Origin: Anaerocolumna sp.
GTDB lineage: Bacteria > Bacillota > Clostridia > Lachnospirales > Lachnospiraceae
DNA length: 64,000 bases
Reading direction: 5' to 3'
NCBI GenBank assembly: GCA_029256725.1
Contig: JAQSXJ010000050.1
Coordinates: 20,202 to 84,201 of the forward strand
The stretch's first letter is position 1. Each line of letters opens with the position of its first letter. Made by a program: the position numbers and the translations under genes. Shown here one piece after another: positions 35,748 through 44,405 of the stretch. The notes beneath the pieces are model-generated. The model saw only the letters and a list, made by a program, of their open reading frames with translations. It made no database searches and was not told the DNA's origin.

Positions 35748-35773
35748 CAAAAATAGCACCGAAAGAAGGTGCT
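35748..35773 (-). terminator. intrinsic terminator ahead of rtcB
   Basis: On the minus strand AGCACC, a 7-base loop, GGTGCT, then ATTTTTG. It ends about 43 bases before the rtcB start codon, so it either ends an upstream short transcript or attenuates rtcB. Confidence 0.7.
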
Positions 35774-35816
35774 GTTATCCATAGCTAGAACAATTAAGGA
35801 ATAAATAAGTTGAATA

Positions 35817-35887
35817 AGTTTTACTATCCTTCATGATATAAAAATGCCGTATATTCAAGCCTTTTTATACGCAGAAGAGGTAAAACT
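35817..35887 (-). ncRNA. structured element A in the rtcB leader
   Basis: On the minus strand an 8-bp closing stem AGTTTTAC/GTAAAACT, a second helix TCTTC/GAAGG, and an inner hairpin TGCGTATA/TATACGGCA with a single bulged G. An alternative TATAAAAA/TTTTTATA pairing excludes the inner hairpin, as in switching leaders. It resembles no RNA family that I know. It lies about 45 bases before the terminator ahead of rtcB. Confidence 0.5.
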
Positions 35888-35916
35888 ATAAATCACTTAT
35901 CAAGATATATAGAACC

Positions 35917-35991
35917 TTAAATGGACACTAGGACAATCAGACCTCTGTTGTTTGCTGTTAAGTTGTTGTTTGTAAATTTAAAGTACATCAT
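35917..35991 (-). CDS. 24-residue small ORF in the rtcB leader
   Basis: Two ATGs, the first six bases after a full AAAGGAGG, open a 24-codon frame (MMYFKFTNNNLTANNRGLIV, then LVSI) ending in TAA. A consensus promoter lies about 65 bases upstream. It may be a leader peptide whose translation affects the downstream hairpin and terminator, or an independent small protein. The initiation signals are strong, but there is no homology evidence. Confidence 0.5.
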   Translation of the reverse strand: MMYFKFTNNNLTANNRGLIVLVSI

Positions 35992-36063
35992 AATTGTCCT
36001 CCTTTCGATTTAAGGTTAATAAGTTTCATAGATTTGTGTGTATTGATTTGGAATACATCGCCA

Positions 36064-36092
36064 AGTATATCGGTTGAACGAAAGAATGTCAA
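36064..36092 (-). promoter_or_regulatory. consensus promoter for the rtcB leader
   Basis: On the minus strand TTGACA, 17 bases, TATACT. The predicted start is near 36057, about 350 bases before rtcB. Confidence 0.75.
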
Positions 36093-36137
36093 GACCTTTG
36101 GGAAAAATGTAGTAAAATATTATCAATCTTAAAATAG

Positions 36138-37976
36138 AACAAACTTGACTACTGGTATGCCTTTTATGAGCTGCGTGCCAAGGGTGGAGCAGCTACGGTA
36201 ACAGTAAGCGAGCTTGTGGTGCATCCGAAGACAGAAGCCTCCCATATGTTCCATTTAGATCTGCAGACAGTGGGATCTTTGGCAAGCTTTACCTATACCG
36301 CAGATGCTATTCGAAGACATGGAGCTATTCCAAGTGTGGAATTATCTCATTCCGGACAGTATGCGGGAACTTATCTGGTGGATAAGGAGAAGAAGGAAAG
36401 TCTTTCACAGTGGGGACCAAGTGCCGGTATACGTCCTGATGGCAGAGAAGTGAAAGAACTGACGGAAGAGCTGATTCAGGAAATCGTTGCTGCCTACGGT
36501 GAAAAGGCCGCACTGGCTAAAAAGGCTGGTTTTGAGATGGTTATGGTACATGGCGGCCATGGTTGGCTTATAAATCAGTTCTTATCACCTTACTTTAATA
36601 AAAGGACAGACGGATACGGTGGTTCTCTTATGAACCGTGTACGCTTTGCCATGGAAGTCCTTGACAGTATACGAAAAGCCGTTGGCCCCGGATTTCCCAT
36701 AGAATTCAGAATGAGCGGTTCAGAATTGTTTGAAGGCGGTTATGAACTGGCTGAAGGTGTGGAAATAGCAAGGTTATTAGAGGATAAGATTGATTTGCTC
36801 CATGTTTCTGCCGGAACCTATCAAAGAGGCTTCGGTGTAACCCATCCGTCTATGTTCCTGCCTCATGGAGTCAATGTTTATCTGGCAGAAGAGATAAAGA
36901 AACATGTTAAGGTTCCTGTTGCTACTATTGGGGCCTTAAATGATCCGGAAATGATGGAAGAAATCATAGCTTCCGGAAAAGCAGATGTGGTGGAAATGGC
37001 CAGAGCGCTGCTGGCAGACCCGGAATTGCCGAAGAAGGTCATGACGAACAGGGAGGATTATATAATCCCTTGCCTTCGCTGCTATACCTGTATGGCAGAA
37101 CGAGCCACAACCTCAACAAGAAGATGCACCGTTAATCCTCTGATTGGACGGGAAGTGGACGGCATGGAGGTCACCCCGGCGGCACAAAAGAAGAAAGTAC
37201 TGGTAGTAGGCGGAGGACCAGGAGGTCTGCAGGCAGCCTATACAGCAGCCAGAAGGGGACATGAGGTTATCCTTTGTGATAAAAATGACCAGGTCGGAGG
37301 TATTCTGATTGGTGAAAAGGCTATACCATTTAAATATGAGATGTATCAGCTGGGGGAAAGACTTGGAAAGCTGGCAGAAGAAGCCGGCGTAACCATCCGG
37401 CTGAATACAGAGGTGGACAAAGCCAATGCGGAGAAAGAAGGGGCAGATGCCATCATAATAGCCGTCGGGTCAGAACCTATCGTACCGAAAATACCAGGAC
37501 TTGAAGGAGAGAATGTCATTGTTGTAAACGATTATCATGAGAAGCAGGATAAGGTAAAGAATTCTGTCGTGGTATTGGGCGGTGGTCTGGCAGGTGCCGA
37601 AATTGCCATCCACTTTGCAAGAGAAGGAAAGCAGGTAAGTCTGGTAGAGATGAATAGCGAGCTGGCTCCGGATGCGAATATCAGACATCGCCCTCTTCTG
37701 CTCCAGGAAGTTGATAAGAGTGGAATAGACGTATATACCGGGCATAGGGGAATGAAGGTATTACCGGAAGGTGTGGTATGTATGGACGAATCTGGTAAAG
37801 AAGTTCTTATACCGGGAGAGACGGTTATCTGCGCATTGGGTCAGAAATCAAGAAGAGCCGTGGTAGAAGAGCTCTATAACGTTGCTCCTGTTGTATCTGT
37901 AGTAGGAGACTGTGGAAGAGTTTCTAACATAACAGCAGCAATATATCAAGGACATCATGCTGCCTTAGATATATAA
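36138..37976 (+). pseudogene. NADH:flavin oxidoreductase (old yellow enzyme / 2,4-dienoyl-CoA reductase type), 5'-truncated
   Basis: The frame encodes an FMN TIM-barrel (to about 37100), a [4Fe-4S] motif CLRCYTCM...RRCTVNP, and an FAD/NAD(P)-binding half (VLVVGGGPGGLQAAYTAARRG; VVVLGGGLAGAEIAIHF). The C-terminus looks complete. The N-terminus is not: coding similarity already starts right after an in-frame TAG at 36135 (DYWYAFYELRAKGGAA), so the first 35-50 residues, with the first barrel strand and FMN contacts, are missing. No ATG or ribosome site is present; GTG at 36216 would be the first possible start. Probably a remnant of a deletion. Confidence 0.72.
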
Positions 37977-38001
37977 TATAGATATAAAATCAATAATAAA
38001 G

Positions 38002-38037
38002 ACTGCCCTTAGACCAGGTGTTTAAGAGCAGTTTTTT
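38002..38037 (+). terminator. terminator after the OYE-like gene
   Basis: Stem ACTGC/GCAGT extended by CTTA/TAAG around one mismatch, followed by six T. Confidence 0.75.
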
Positions 38038-38105
38038 AATCTGTCTTTCTAATGTTATTTTGCATCTTATCTTGAGTCATTCATTATCCAGACATGACTT
38101 TACCC

Positions 38106-38135
38106 TTGACAAATCTACATTGCTTATGCTACACT
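38106..38135 (+). promoter_or_regulatory. promoter of the thiamine-related operon
   Basis: TTGACA, 18-base spacer, TACACT, ending just upstream of the riboswitch. Confidence 0.75.
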
Positions 38136-38143
38136 TGCCATGA

Positions 38144-38256
38144 ACTAGGGGTGCCTGATGAATCAGGCTGAGAGGAAACTAATGAATGTTTTAAACCCTG
38201 AAGCAGCTAGAGCTGTTTCGTACCTGATCCGGATAATGCTGGCGTAGGGATGTATA
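38144..38256 (+). promoter_or_regulatory. TPP riboswitch (THI element)
   Basis: The conserved thi-box parts are in order: GGGGTGCC with GGCTGAGA, an intervening helix with AACCCTGAAGC, and the pyrophosphate-sensing CCTGATCCGGATAATGC followed by GGCGTAGGGA. Thiamine diphosphate binding is expected to favour the terminator at 38294-38318 and shut off the downstream import genes. Confidence 0.95.
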
Positions 38257-38293
38257 GAATAGACGGCGTAAAAGAATATGCCATTATACATAC

Positions 38294-38318
38294 CTCACCG
38301 GAATCGGTGAGTTTTTTT
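38294..38318 (+). terminator. riboswitch expression-platform terminator
   Basis: Perfect 7-bp stem CTCACCG/CGGTGAG with a GAAT loop and seven T, 30 bases before the first gene of the operon. Confidence 0.85.
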
Positions 38319-38347
38319 ATTATACAGAGATAAAAGGAGGAAGCATC

Positions 38348-38644
38348 ATGAATGCAAGCGTAGCAATCCAGGTATTGCCTCACGTAAACAGCGATGAGGA
38401 AGTTATCAGAGTAGTAGACGAGGTAATTGATTATATCAGAAGCACCGGCTTAAAATATTATGTAGGTCCCTGTGAAACAGCCATAGAAGGGGATTATGAA
38501 GAGCTGATGGAAATCGTTAAGAATTGTCAGTACATAGCAATAAAGGCAGGCTGCCCTAAAGTAGCAGCTTATGTAAAAATAACATTTGCACCGGAGGGTG
38601 GTGTACTTACCATTGACCAGAAAGTTACAAAACATCATCAATAA
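38348..38644 (+). CDS. thiamine-binding protein, MTH1187/YkoF-like family
   Basis: 98 residues of the small thiamine-binding (DUF77) family: SVAIQVLPHVNSDEEVIRVV, then GLKYYVGPCETAIEGDYEEL. These ferredoxin-like proteins bind thiamine or hydroxymethylpyrimidine and often sit in TPP-controlled operons with the transporter that follows. AAAGGAGG precedes the ATG. First gene after the riboswitch. Confidence 0.9.
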   Translation: MNASVAIQVLPHVNSDEEVIRVVDEVIDYIRSTGLKYYVGPCETAIEGDYEELMEIVKNCQYIAIKAGCPKVAAYVKITFAPEGGVLTIDQKVTKHHQ

Positions 38645-39422
38645 AATATCACCTGCTTTTGCAATAGTGGCCATTCTATTTCTTTGGCAGTTATTGTCCG
38701 CAGGTGGAATCATACCGAAATTTATGCTTCCGTCACCAAGTGAGGTGGTTAAAGCATTTATAGGAGACTTTGCCCTATTAATGGCTCATGCCAGGACAAC
38801 ACTTGCAGAAGCCTTTTTAGGACTTACGTTTGGAATCCTGCTTGGATTCTTTGTTGCAGTTATAATGGATCGTTTTATGATTGCCTATAAATCAATTTAC
38901 CCCGTACTGATTATAACTCAGACAGTGCCTACCGTAGCCATTGCACCTCTTTTAGTGTTATGGCTGGGTTATGGAATATTGCCAAAGATTACTTTAATTG
39001 TTATAACTTCATTTTTCCCCATAACCATTGGCTTACTGGATGGTTTTCGCGCTGCCGATAAGGATGCCCTAAATCTGCTGAGAGCTATGGGAGCAAGTAA
39101 ATTTCAAAGCTTTTTACATATTAAGCTTCCTGGTGCCATACCCCATTTCTTTTCAAGTCTCAGGATATCCGTATCTTATTCCATTATAGGAGCGGTTGTT
39201 GCAGAGTGGCTTGGAGGTTTCAGCGGACTTGGTGTATATATGACAAGGGTAAGAAAATCTTATTCCTATGATAAAATGTTTGCGGTAATATTTTTTATCT
39301 CTTTCATCAGTCTTTTGTTAATGTTTGGAGTTACCATGCTCCAAAAAGCTGTAACCCCCTGGGACAGAGAAGAGAAGACAGATAAAACACTTAAGGATAA
39401 TTTGAAAAACGGCAAACGTTAA
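38613..39422 (+). CDS. ABC transporter permease, ThiX-like (pyrimidine precursor import)
   Basis: About 270 residues with six membrane helices and the EAA-type loop in LLRAMGASKFQSFLHIKLPG. It belongs to the SsuC/TauC/ThiX permease group. The start is uncertain: the gene overlaps the previous one, and the in-frame candidates are TTG at 38613 (used here), GTGs near 38598-38601 and TTG at 38586. The operon and TPP switch assign it to import of a thiamine precursor. Confidence 0.85.
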   Translation: MTRKLQNIINKISPAFAIVAILFLWQLLSAGGIIPKFMLPSPSEVVKAFIGDFALLMAHARTTLAEAFLGLTFGILLGFFVAVIMDRFMIAYKSIYPVLIITQTVPTVAIAPLLVLWLGYGILPKITLIVITSFFPITIGLLDGFRAADKDALNLLRAMGASKFQSFLHIKLPGAIPHFFSSLRISVSYSIIGAVVAEWLGGFSGLGVYMTRVRKSYSYDKMFAVIFFISFISLLLMFGVTMLQKAVTPWDREEKTDKTLKDNLKNGKR

Positions 39423-39520
39423 AGGAATAATATCGTAATCAGATAAAAGAAATGTTGAAGCTGTAACCTATCTTCATCATTTCGTTTAAACAGTGTGCCA
39501 GGCACACAGATGGGAGTTTT

Positions 39521-40540
39521 ATGAAAAAGAAAATACTAGCAGTTGCTTTATGCCTGTCATTATTAACAGCGGGTTTATCAGCCTGCAGCAAAGACGCAGG
39601 CAATAAAGGCGAGGACGCCAATGCTTCTGGTGACAGCCTTAAAAAGGTAAGAATCGTTCTTGACTGGACACCTAATACCAATCATACAGGTCTGTATGTA
39701 GCTGATAAACTTGGATACTTTACAGATGCCGGACTGGACGTAGAAATTATGCAGCCACCGGAAGGAAGTACAACCTCTTTAGTGGGAGCTGGCGGAGCAG
39801 AATTTGGTATATCCTTTCAGGATACTCTGGCGCCTGCTTATGCAACCGACAGCCCTATTCCGGTTACAGCAGTCGCAGCAATTATCCAGCATAACACCTC
39901 CGGTATTATATCTCCGAAGGAACTTGGAATAGATTCTCCCAAGAAGCTGGAAGGCCATTCCTATGCAACCTGGGATTCTCCCATTGAACTTGCTATCATT
40001 AAGAAGATAGTGGAGGATGATGGCGGTAATTACGACAATATTAAGCTCATTCCTAATACCGTATCAGACGTTGTAACAGCACTTCAGACAGATATTGAAT
40101 CCGTGTGGGTATATTATGCCTGGGATGGTATTGCTACGAAGATAGCAGGACTTGAGACAAATTATCTCAACTTTGCTGATTATGGTACGGAACTGGATTA
40201 TTACAGTCCTGTAATTATTGCAAATGATGAATATCTGAAAAATGATCCTGACACAACGAAGAAGTTCCTGGCAGCTGTTAAAAAAGGCTATGAATATGCC
40301 ATTGCAGAGCCGGAAAAAGCAGCCGATATTCTTGTAGAAGCGGTTCCGGAACTTGATAAAGCACTTGTTACAGAAAGCCAGAAGTGGCTGGCAGATCAAT
40401 ATAAAGCAGAAGTTACCCAATGGGGATACATTGATAAAGACAGATGGGATGGCTTCTATAAATGGTTATTTGATAATAGCCTGATTGAAAAAGAAATATC
40501 TTCAGGCACGGGATTCTCCAATGACTATTTAGCTGAATAG
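39521..40540 (+). CDS. ABC transporter substrate-binding lipoprotein, ThiY/NMT1-like
   Basis: 339 residues. The lipobox GLSAC places the lipidated Cys at 22. The mature part is an NMT1/THI5-like solute-binding domain (VRIVLDWTPNTNHTGLYVAD, GAEFGISFQDTLAPAYA), the family that binds formyl-aminopyrimidine or HMP. GGGAG lies four bases before the ATG. With the ThiX-like permease and ThiZ-like ATPase it forms a complete importer. Confidence 0.92.
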   Translation: MKKKILAVALCLSLLTAGLSACSKDAGNKGEDANASGDSLKKVRIVLDWTPNTNHTGLYVADKLGYFTDAGLDVEIMQPPEGSTTSLVGAGGAEFGISFQDTLAPAYATDSPIPVTAVAAIIQHNTSGIISPKELGIDSPKKLEGHSYATWDSPIELAIIKKIVEDDGGNYDNIKLIPNTVSDVVTALQTDIESVWVYYAWDGIATKIAGLETNYLNFADYGTELDYYSPVIIANDEYLKNDPDTTKKFLAAVKKGYEYAIAEPEKAADILVEAVPELDKALVTESQKWLADQYKAEVTQWGYIDKDRWDGFYKWLFDNSLIEKEISSGTGFSNDYLAE

Positions 40541-40626
40541 GAAATAAGTTGTTATGCACTAATACGTAGTAGTAAAATATCCTATACAATACGTAAATGC
40601 AGGTGCAGAAATGAGGTTAAACAGCC

Positions 40627-41376
40627 GTGGATAAACTAACAGCCAGCAACATCAGTGTAAGCTATGGCAGTAATAAAATTATTGAAAACATATCCTTAAG
40701 ACTCGAACAAGGTGAAATAGTAAGCCTACTTGGCGTAAGCGGTGTAGGAAAGACTACATTATTTAATGTATTATCCGGTCTTTTGGTGCCAGAAAAAGGC
40801 AGCATAACCCTGGATGGGGAGGATATTACAGGGAAAACCGGAAAGCTAAGTTATATGCTACAAAAGGATATGCTGCTTCCCTTTAAGACTATCGTTGATA
40901 ATGTTGCATTACCTCTTGTCATTAAGGGGGAGAAGAGGAAAATAGCCAGGGAAAAAGCCTCAGCTTTGTTTGAAGAATTTGGTCTTGAAGGTACCCAGTT
41001 AAAATACCCCAGGCAGTTATCCGGCGGTATGAGACAAAGAGCAGCACTTCTTCGTACTTATCTGTTTTCTGATCAGGTAGCTTTGTTAGATGAGCCCTTT
41101 AGTGCTCTTGATACCATCACCAAGAGCAATATGCATGAATGGTATCTTCAGGTAATGGAAAGCATTAAACTATCTACACTTTTTATAACACATGACATCG
41201 ATGAGGCTATACTGTTATCAGACCGTGTATATGTTATGACCGGTAAACCGGGGCATATTTCCGAGGAGCTTATAATTGATAGCGAAAGACCCCGAGGGGA
41301 AGAATTCCTCGTAAGCGATGAATTCATACATTATAAGAAGCATATCAATATGATTTTAAAGAAAAGCAGGGAGTAA
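40627..41376 (+). CDS. ABC transporter ATP-binding protein, ThiZ-like
   Basis: 249 residues. Walker A GVSGVGKTT, signature LSGGMRQR, Walker B VALLDEPFSALD and the H-loop THDIDEA are all intact, as in SsuB/TauB/ThiZ ATPases. It energises the ThiX-like permease. The start is GTG, with GAGG ten bases upstream. Last gene of the TPP-controlled operon. Confidence 0.92.
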   Translation: MDKLTASNISVSYGSNKIIENISLRLEQGEIVSLLGVSGVGKTTLFNVLSGLLVPEKGSITLDGEDITGKTGKLSYMLQKDMLLPFKTIVDNVALPLVIKGEKRKIAREKASALFEEFGLEGTQLKYPRQLSGGMRQRAALLRTYLFSDQVALLDEPFSALDTITKSNMHEWYLQVMESIKLSTLFITHDIDEAILLSDRVYVMTGKPGHISEELIIDSERPRGEEFLVSDEFIHYKKHINMILKKSRE

Positions 41377-41389
41377 TTTCTTATAGAAA

Positions 41390-41437
41390 GATGCACCGCC
41401 GGAATTCAGATCTGGAATTCGGCGGTGCATCCTTTTC
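41390..41437 (+). terminator. terminator of the thiamine-related operon
   Basis: A 12-bp stem GATGCACCGCCG/CGGCGGTGCATC followed by CCTTTTCG. Confidence 0.85.
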
Positions 41438-41543
41438 GTATATACATTTTATTTATAGAAATACCTAATAGAATAGTGAATCAGACAGTAAAAAATGGTT
41501 AGTATATATAGGTAAATATTACTATGTACAAATTCATGAAAAA

Positions 41544-41550
41544 TGTCGAA
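41544..41550 (+). promoter_or_regulatory. candidate Spo0A box
   Basis: TGTCGAA, the consensus 0A box, 38 bases upstream of the -35 element of the YtvI-like gene. A 7-base match can occur by chance; the sporulation-type gene downstream raises its value. Confidence 0.45.
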
Positions 41551-41588
41551 AAAGAGTAAAGTTAGATACTTTTATTTCAGAAATAATA

Positions 41589-41616
41589 TTTACAGATATG
41601 ATAAATAAGATATAAT
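41589..41616 (+). promoter_or_regulatory. promoter of the YtvI-like gene
   Basis: TTTACA, 16 bases, TATAAT, about 45 bases before the start codon. Confidence 0.6.
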
Positions 41617-41661
41617 AAGAGTGTAGCCATACACTTTATGAAATACAGTGGAGTTTAGTAA

Positions 41662-42783
41662 ATGAAAAAACCTTTGACCTATGTAAAGATTCTCGTTAAT
41701 GTACTCCTATTTCTTCTGGGAGTATTGGCTGTTGTATTTTTACTACCGAAACTATTAGGTTTCTTTATGCCATTCGTCATAGGATTTGTCGTATCAGTCA
41801 TTGCAAATCCTCTGGTCAAATTCCTTGAAAAACGTGTAAAGATAGTCCGTAAACACAGTTCTGCAATAATTATTATATTGGTAATCGGTGCAGTGGTAGG
41901 TGCAATATATGCTCTTGCAAGTGTACTGGTAAAAGAGGTTACCAATTTGATTCAAGACTTCCCGAATATTTATACCAGCCTGGAACAGCAATTTAATACC
42001 ATATCTGTCAAGTTTTCCGGAATTTATGATTTATTGCCTCTAAGTGCCAGAAATATGTTGGATAATATAGGAAGCAACATCACGAATTACGCAACCAAAT
42101 TTATGTCTGAAAGCAGTGACCTTAACATTAGTGAGGCGGGCAATTATGCTAAGAATATTCTTGATGTACTGTTATATGCCATTGTAACAATTATGTCCGC
42201 ATATTTCTTTATTGCAGAAAGAGATAATCTGGCTGCTCTTGTACATCGTTTTACACCTGCTTCGCTGATAAAAAGCTATAATTTAATCGTTTCTAATTTT
42301 AAATCTGCTGTAGGTGGATATTTCAAGGCACAGTTTAAAATCATGCTGGTACTGACCGTAATTATGTTTGTGGGATTTGAAATCATTAAGGTAAGATATT
42401 CTTTTTTATTTGCCTTATTGATAGCATTTCTTGATTTTCTGCCCTTTTTCGGAACCGGTGCTGTAATCTGGCCTTGGGCTTTGATTGAAATCCTGTCCGG
42501 TAATTACTTCAAGGCGGTAATGCTGTTAATCATCTATTTGGTATGCCTTATTGTCAAACAGGTTCTACAGCCTAAAATGGTAGGAGACAGTGTTGGTATC
42601 AGTCCCTTTTCAACTTTGATATTCATGTTTATCGGATATCGTTTATTGGGTGTTCTTGGAATGATAATCGGTATACCCATTGGTATGATTGTTATTAATT
42701 TTTATAAAGCGGGTATGTTTGATAATATTATAAAAGGTTTTAAAATTATCATTCAGGATATTAATGATTTTAGAAAAATGTAA
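41662..42783 (+). CDS. AI-2E family / YtvI-like membrane protein
   Basis: 373 residues, about seven to eight transmembrane helices. The C-terminal region (FFGTGAVIWPWALIEI, QPKMVGDSVGISPF, GVLGMIIGIPIGM) matches the AI-2E exporter superfamily, whose YtvI branch is made during sporulation in Firmicutes. Actual cargo is unknown. GGAG precedes the ATG by nine bases. A Spo0A-type box upstream fits the sporulation branch. Monocistronic. Confidence 0.87.
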   Translation: MKKPLTYVKILVNVLLFLLGVLAVVFLLPKLLGFFMPFVIGFVVSVIANPLVKFLEKRVKIVRKHSSAIIIILVIGAVVGAIYALASVLVKEVTNLIQDFPNIYTSLEQQFNTISVKFSGIYDLLPLSARNMLDNIGSNITNYATKFMSESSDLNISEAGNYAKNILDVLLYAIVTIMSAYFFIAERDNLAALVHRFTPASLIKSYNLIVSNFKSAVGGYFKAQFKIMLVLTVIMFVGFEIIKVRYSFLFALLIAFLDFLPFFGTGAVIWPWALIEILSGNYFKAVMLLIIYLVCLIVKQVLQPKMVGDSVGISPFSTLIFMFIGYRLLGVLGMIIGIPIGMIVINFYKAGMFDNIIKGFKIIIQDINDFRKM

Positions 42784-43144
42784 TAATAATTCATATTTTA
42801 TTCTAAAAATTCTTTTTTGATTTTTAAGCGGAAAAGGCGTAAAATGTAAATAAGTATAAAAAAATAGCAAATAATACAAGAAATATGTTGACCGGTAGTA
42901 AAAAATTGTATTATAGTATGTATTATAAGAATTGTAAATATTATACACTTACGAATTAACTTGTACCAATATTCAACCATTAAGATGCAAGGGTTCTTCA
43001 CACGCTGGATAGTAACTCCACAAGCCTTACAGACAAGAAAGTCCAGCGCGTTAAAGTAAGAATACATTAACTATGCTATTATATTTTCAGATGAACTTAA
43101 ATGAGAGGAGTCTTGGGGAAAATTATACGAAAGGGGATAAAACT
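42784..43144. other. gene-free stretch before the HTH-Panacea gene
   Basis: An AT-rich 361 bases. The only structure is a 7-bp inverted repeat, CGCTGGA (43003-43009) and TCCAGCG (43042-43048). No good coding frame is visible. Confidence 0.5.
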
Positions 43145-43936
43145 ATGAGTGAAAACAAAGTGCAAAGTCAGGAAAATGCTATTGTTACTTCTGGTGAGAT
43201 ACGAACGATTTTACAGGATTTTTGCATAGGAAAAAAACCTCTTGCTAAATTATTAGGCTGGGGCGAAACCACCATAATAAGATACATTGAAGGTGATGTA
43301 CCTACTGCGGAGTATTCCGGTAAACTCAAAAGTATTGTAGAAGATCCGGTATATTACTATGAACTGTTGCTTGAAAACAAGGATAATCTGACCAATGTAG
43401 CCTATCGCAAGACAATGCAGGCAGTCCTTGAGAAAATGACAGAGCGCAAAATAAACTTAATAGCCCAATACATGATATACTACACCCAGGGCGATCTGTC
43501 CCCAGGCTATACCCAATGGCTTTTGTATTATGCTCAGGGGTTTTTCCTGGCACTATATGAAAGAGAGTTATTTGAAGATGAGTTTAGCGTAAATGGTGAG
43601 AATGCACCGTATATTTCCTTATACAATAGTATGAAGAAACATGGAATTAATATCTTTGAGGTACCAGTTAATCGTTTATCAGAACTTGAGAAGAACCTTA
43701 TAAATAAGGTGCTTGACACCTTCTGCTGGTATGGGCCTAAGGCCCTTAAAGTATTGGCAGCTTATGAAAGAACCAATTACCGAATATCCAGAAATAAAGA
43801 TGGGCAAAGGATTATAGCAAAAGAGCTTATTAAAAGTCAGTTTAAAGATATCATGACGTTATATGGAATTCGTAGTTTAAATGAAATACATAAATATCCT
43901 GATGGAAAATTCATGGAGATTAAGGGGATATCGTAG
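43145..43936 (+). CDS. HTH-Panacea (DUF4065/SocA-like) domain protein
   Basis: 263 residues. Residues about 15-85 look like a helix-turn-helix related to MqsA-type antitoxins (KPLAKLLGWGETTIIRYIEG). The second half matches the Panacea domain (IAQYMIYYT, QWLLYYAQGFFLALYERELF), an antitoxin domain found in many toxin-antitoxin pairs. No partner toxin is adjacent, so it may be an orphan or act on a distant toxin. I use ATG 43145 behind AAAGGGG; an upstream ATG at 43073 has no ribosome site. Confidence 0.75.
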   Translation: MSENKVQSQENAIVTSGEIRTILQDFCIGKKPLAKLLGWGETTIIRYIEGDVPTAEYSGKLKSIVEDPVYYYELLLENKDNLTNVAYRKTMQAVLEKMTERKINLIAQYMIYYTQGDLSPGYTQWLLYYAQGFFLALYERELFEDEFSVNGENAPYISLYNSMKKHGINIFEVPVNRLSELEKNLINKVLDTFCWYGPKALKVLAAYERTNYRISRNKDGQRIIAKELIKSQFKDIMTLYGIRSLNEIHKYPDGKFMEIKGIS

Positions 43937-44022
43937 AATTAAGATTTATAGAATTAAGACCCGTAAAACGGAGTTTCTAAGATTAATTTGAGGGTCAAAA
44001 GGGCAGGTTTTCACAAGGGGAC

Positions 44023-44255
44023 GGCGAATTGTGCAAAACAGAAAGAACTCATGCTTCGATTTCAAGGTATAAGAAGTCCTAATTCTCTGGATATTTTGTG
44101 CTTGCCATAATATAAAACCGATAACTCGCTACGCATGAGTACACTATGTGTACTCAAACAATCGGTTTTATATTATAGCACAAAATATCAAGAGAAAAGG
44201 ACTTCTAATACCTTTCCATAGGCGCATTCGTTCTTTCTGTTTTGCGCAATTTGCC
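44023..44255. repeat. 233-bp imperfect palindrome (MITE-like or long-hairpin RNA)
   Basis: Arms of about 100 bases pair with scattered mismatches: GCAAAACAGAAAGAAC, AAGGTAT.AGAAGTCC, ATATTTTGTGC and ATATAAAACCGAT on the left recur as complements on the right. The centre holds a perfect GAGTACAC/GTGTACTC hairpin. It occupies most of a 560-base gap with no coding frame. It could be a non-autonomous mobile element or a large structured RNA. Confidence 0.8.
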
Positions 44256-44405
44256 TGAAATCATATGAAGGTAGGTTTTTGATACTTGGATTAAGATTAG
44301 AGTGCTATATTTATGGAGGTCAGCGCAGCCTAAAGGCTTGCTGCTGGGAATTACCATATATATATATATAATTTTAATAGTAAGAGATTTCTAAAATAAG
44401 AATGC

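Noticed and set aside
42798..43067. Minus-strand frame with a CKACG string before the Panacea gene
   Set aside because: No ribosome site and AT-driven hydrophobic composition; probably not coding.
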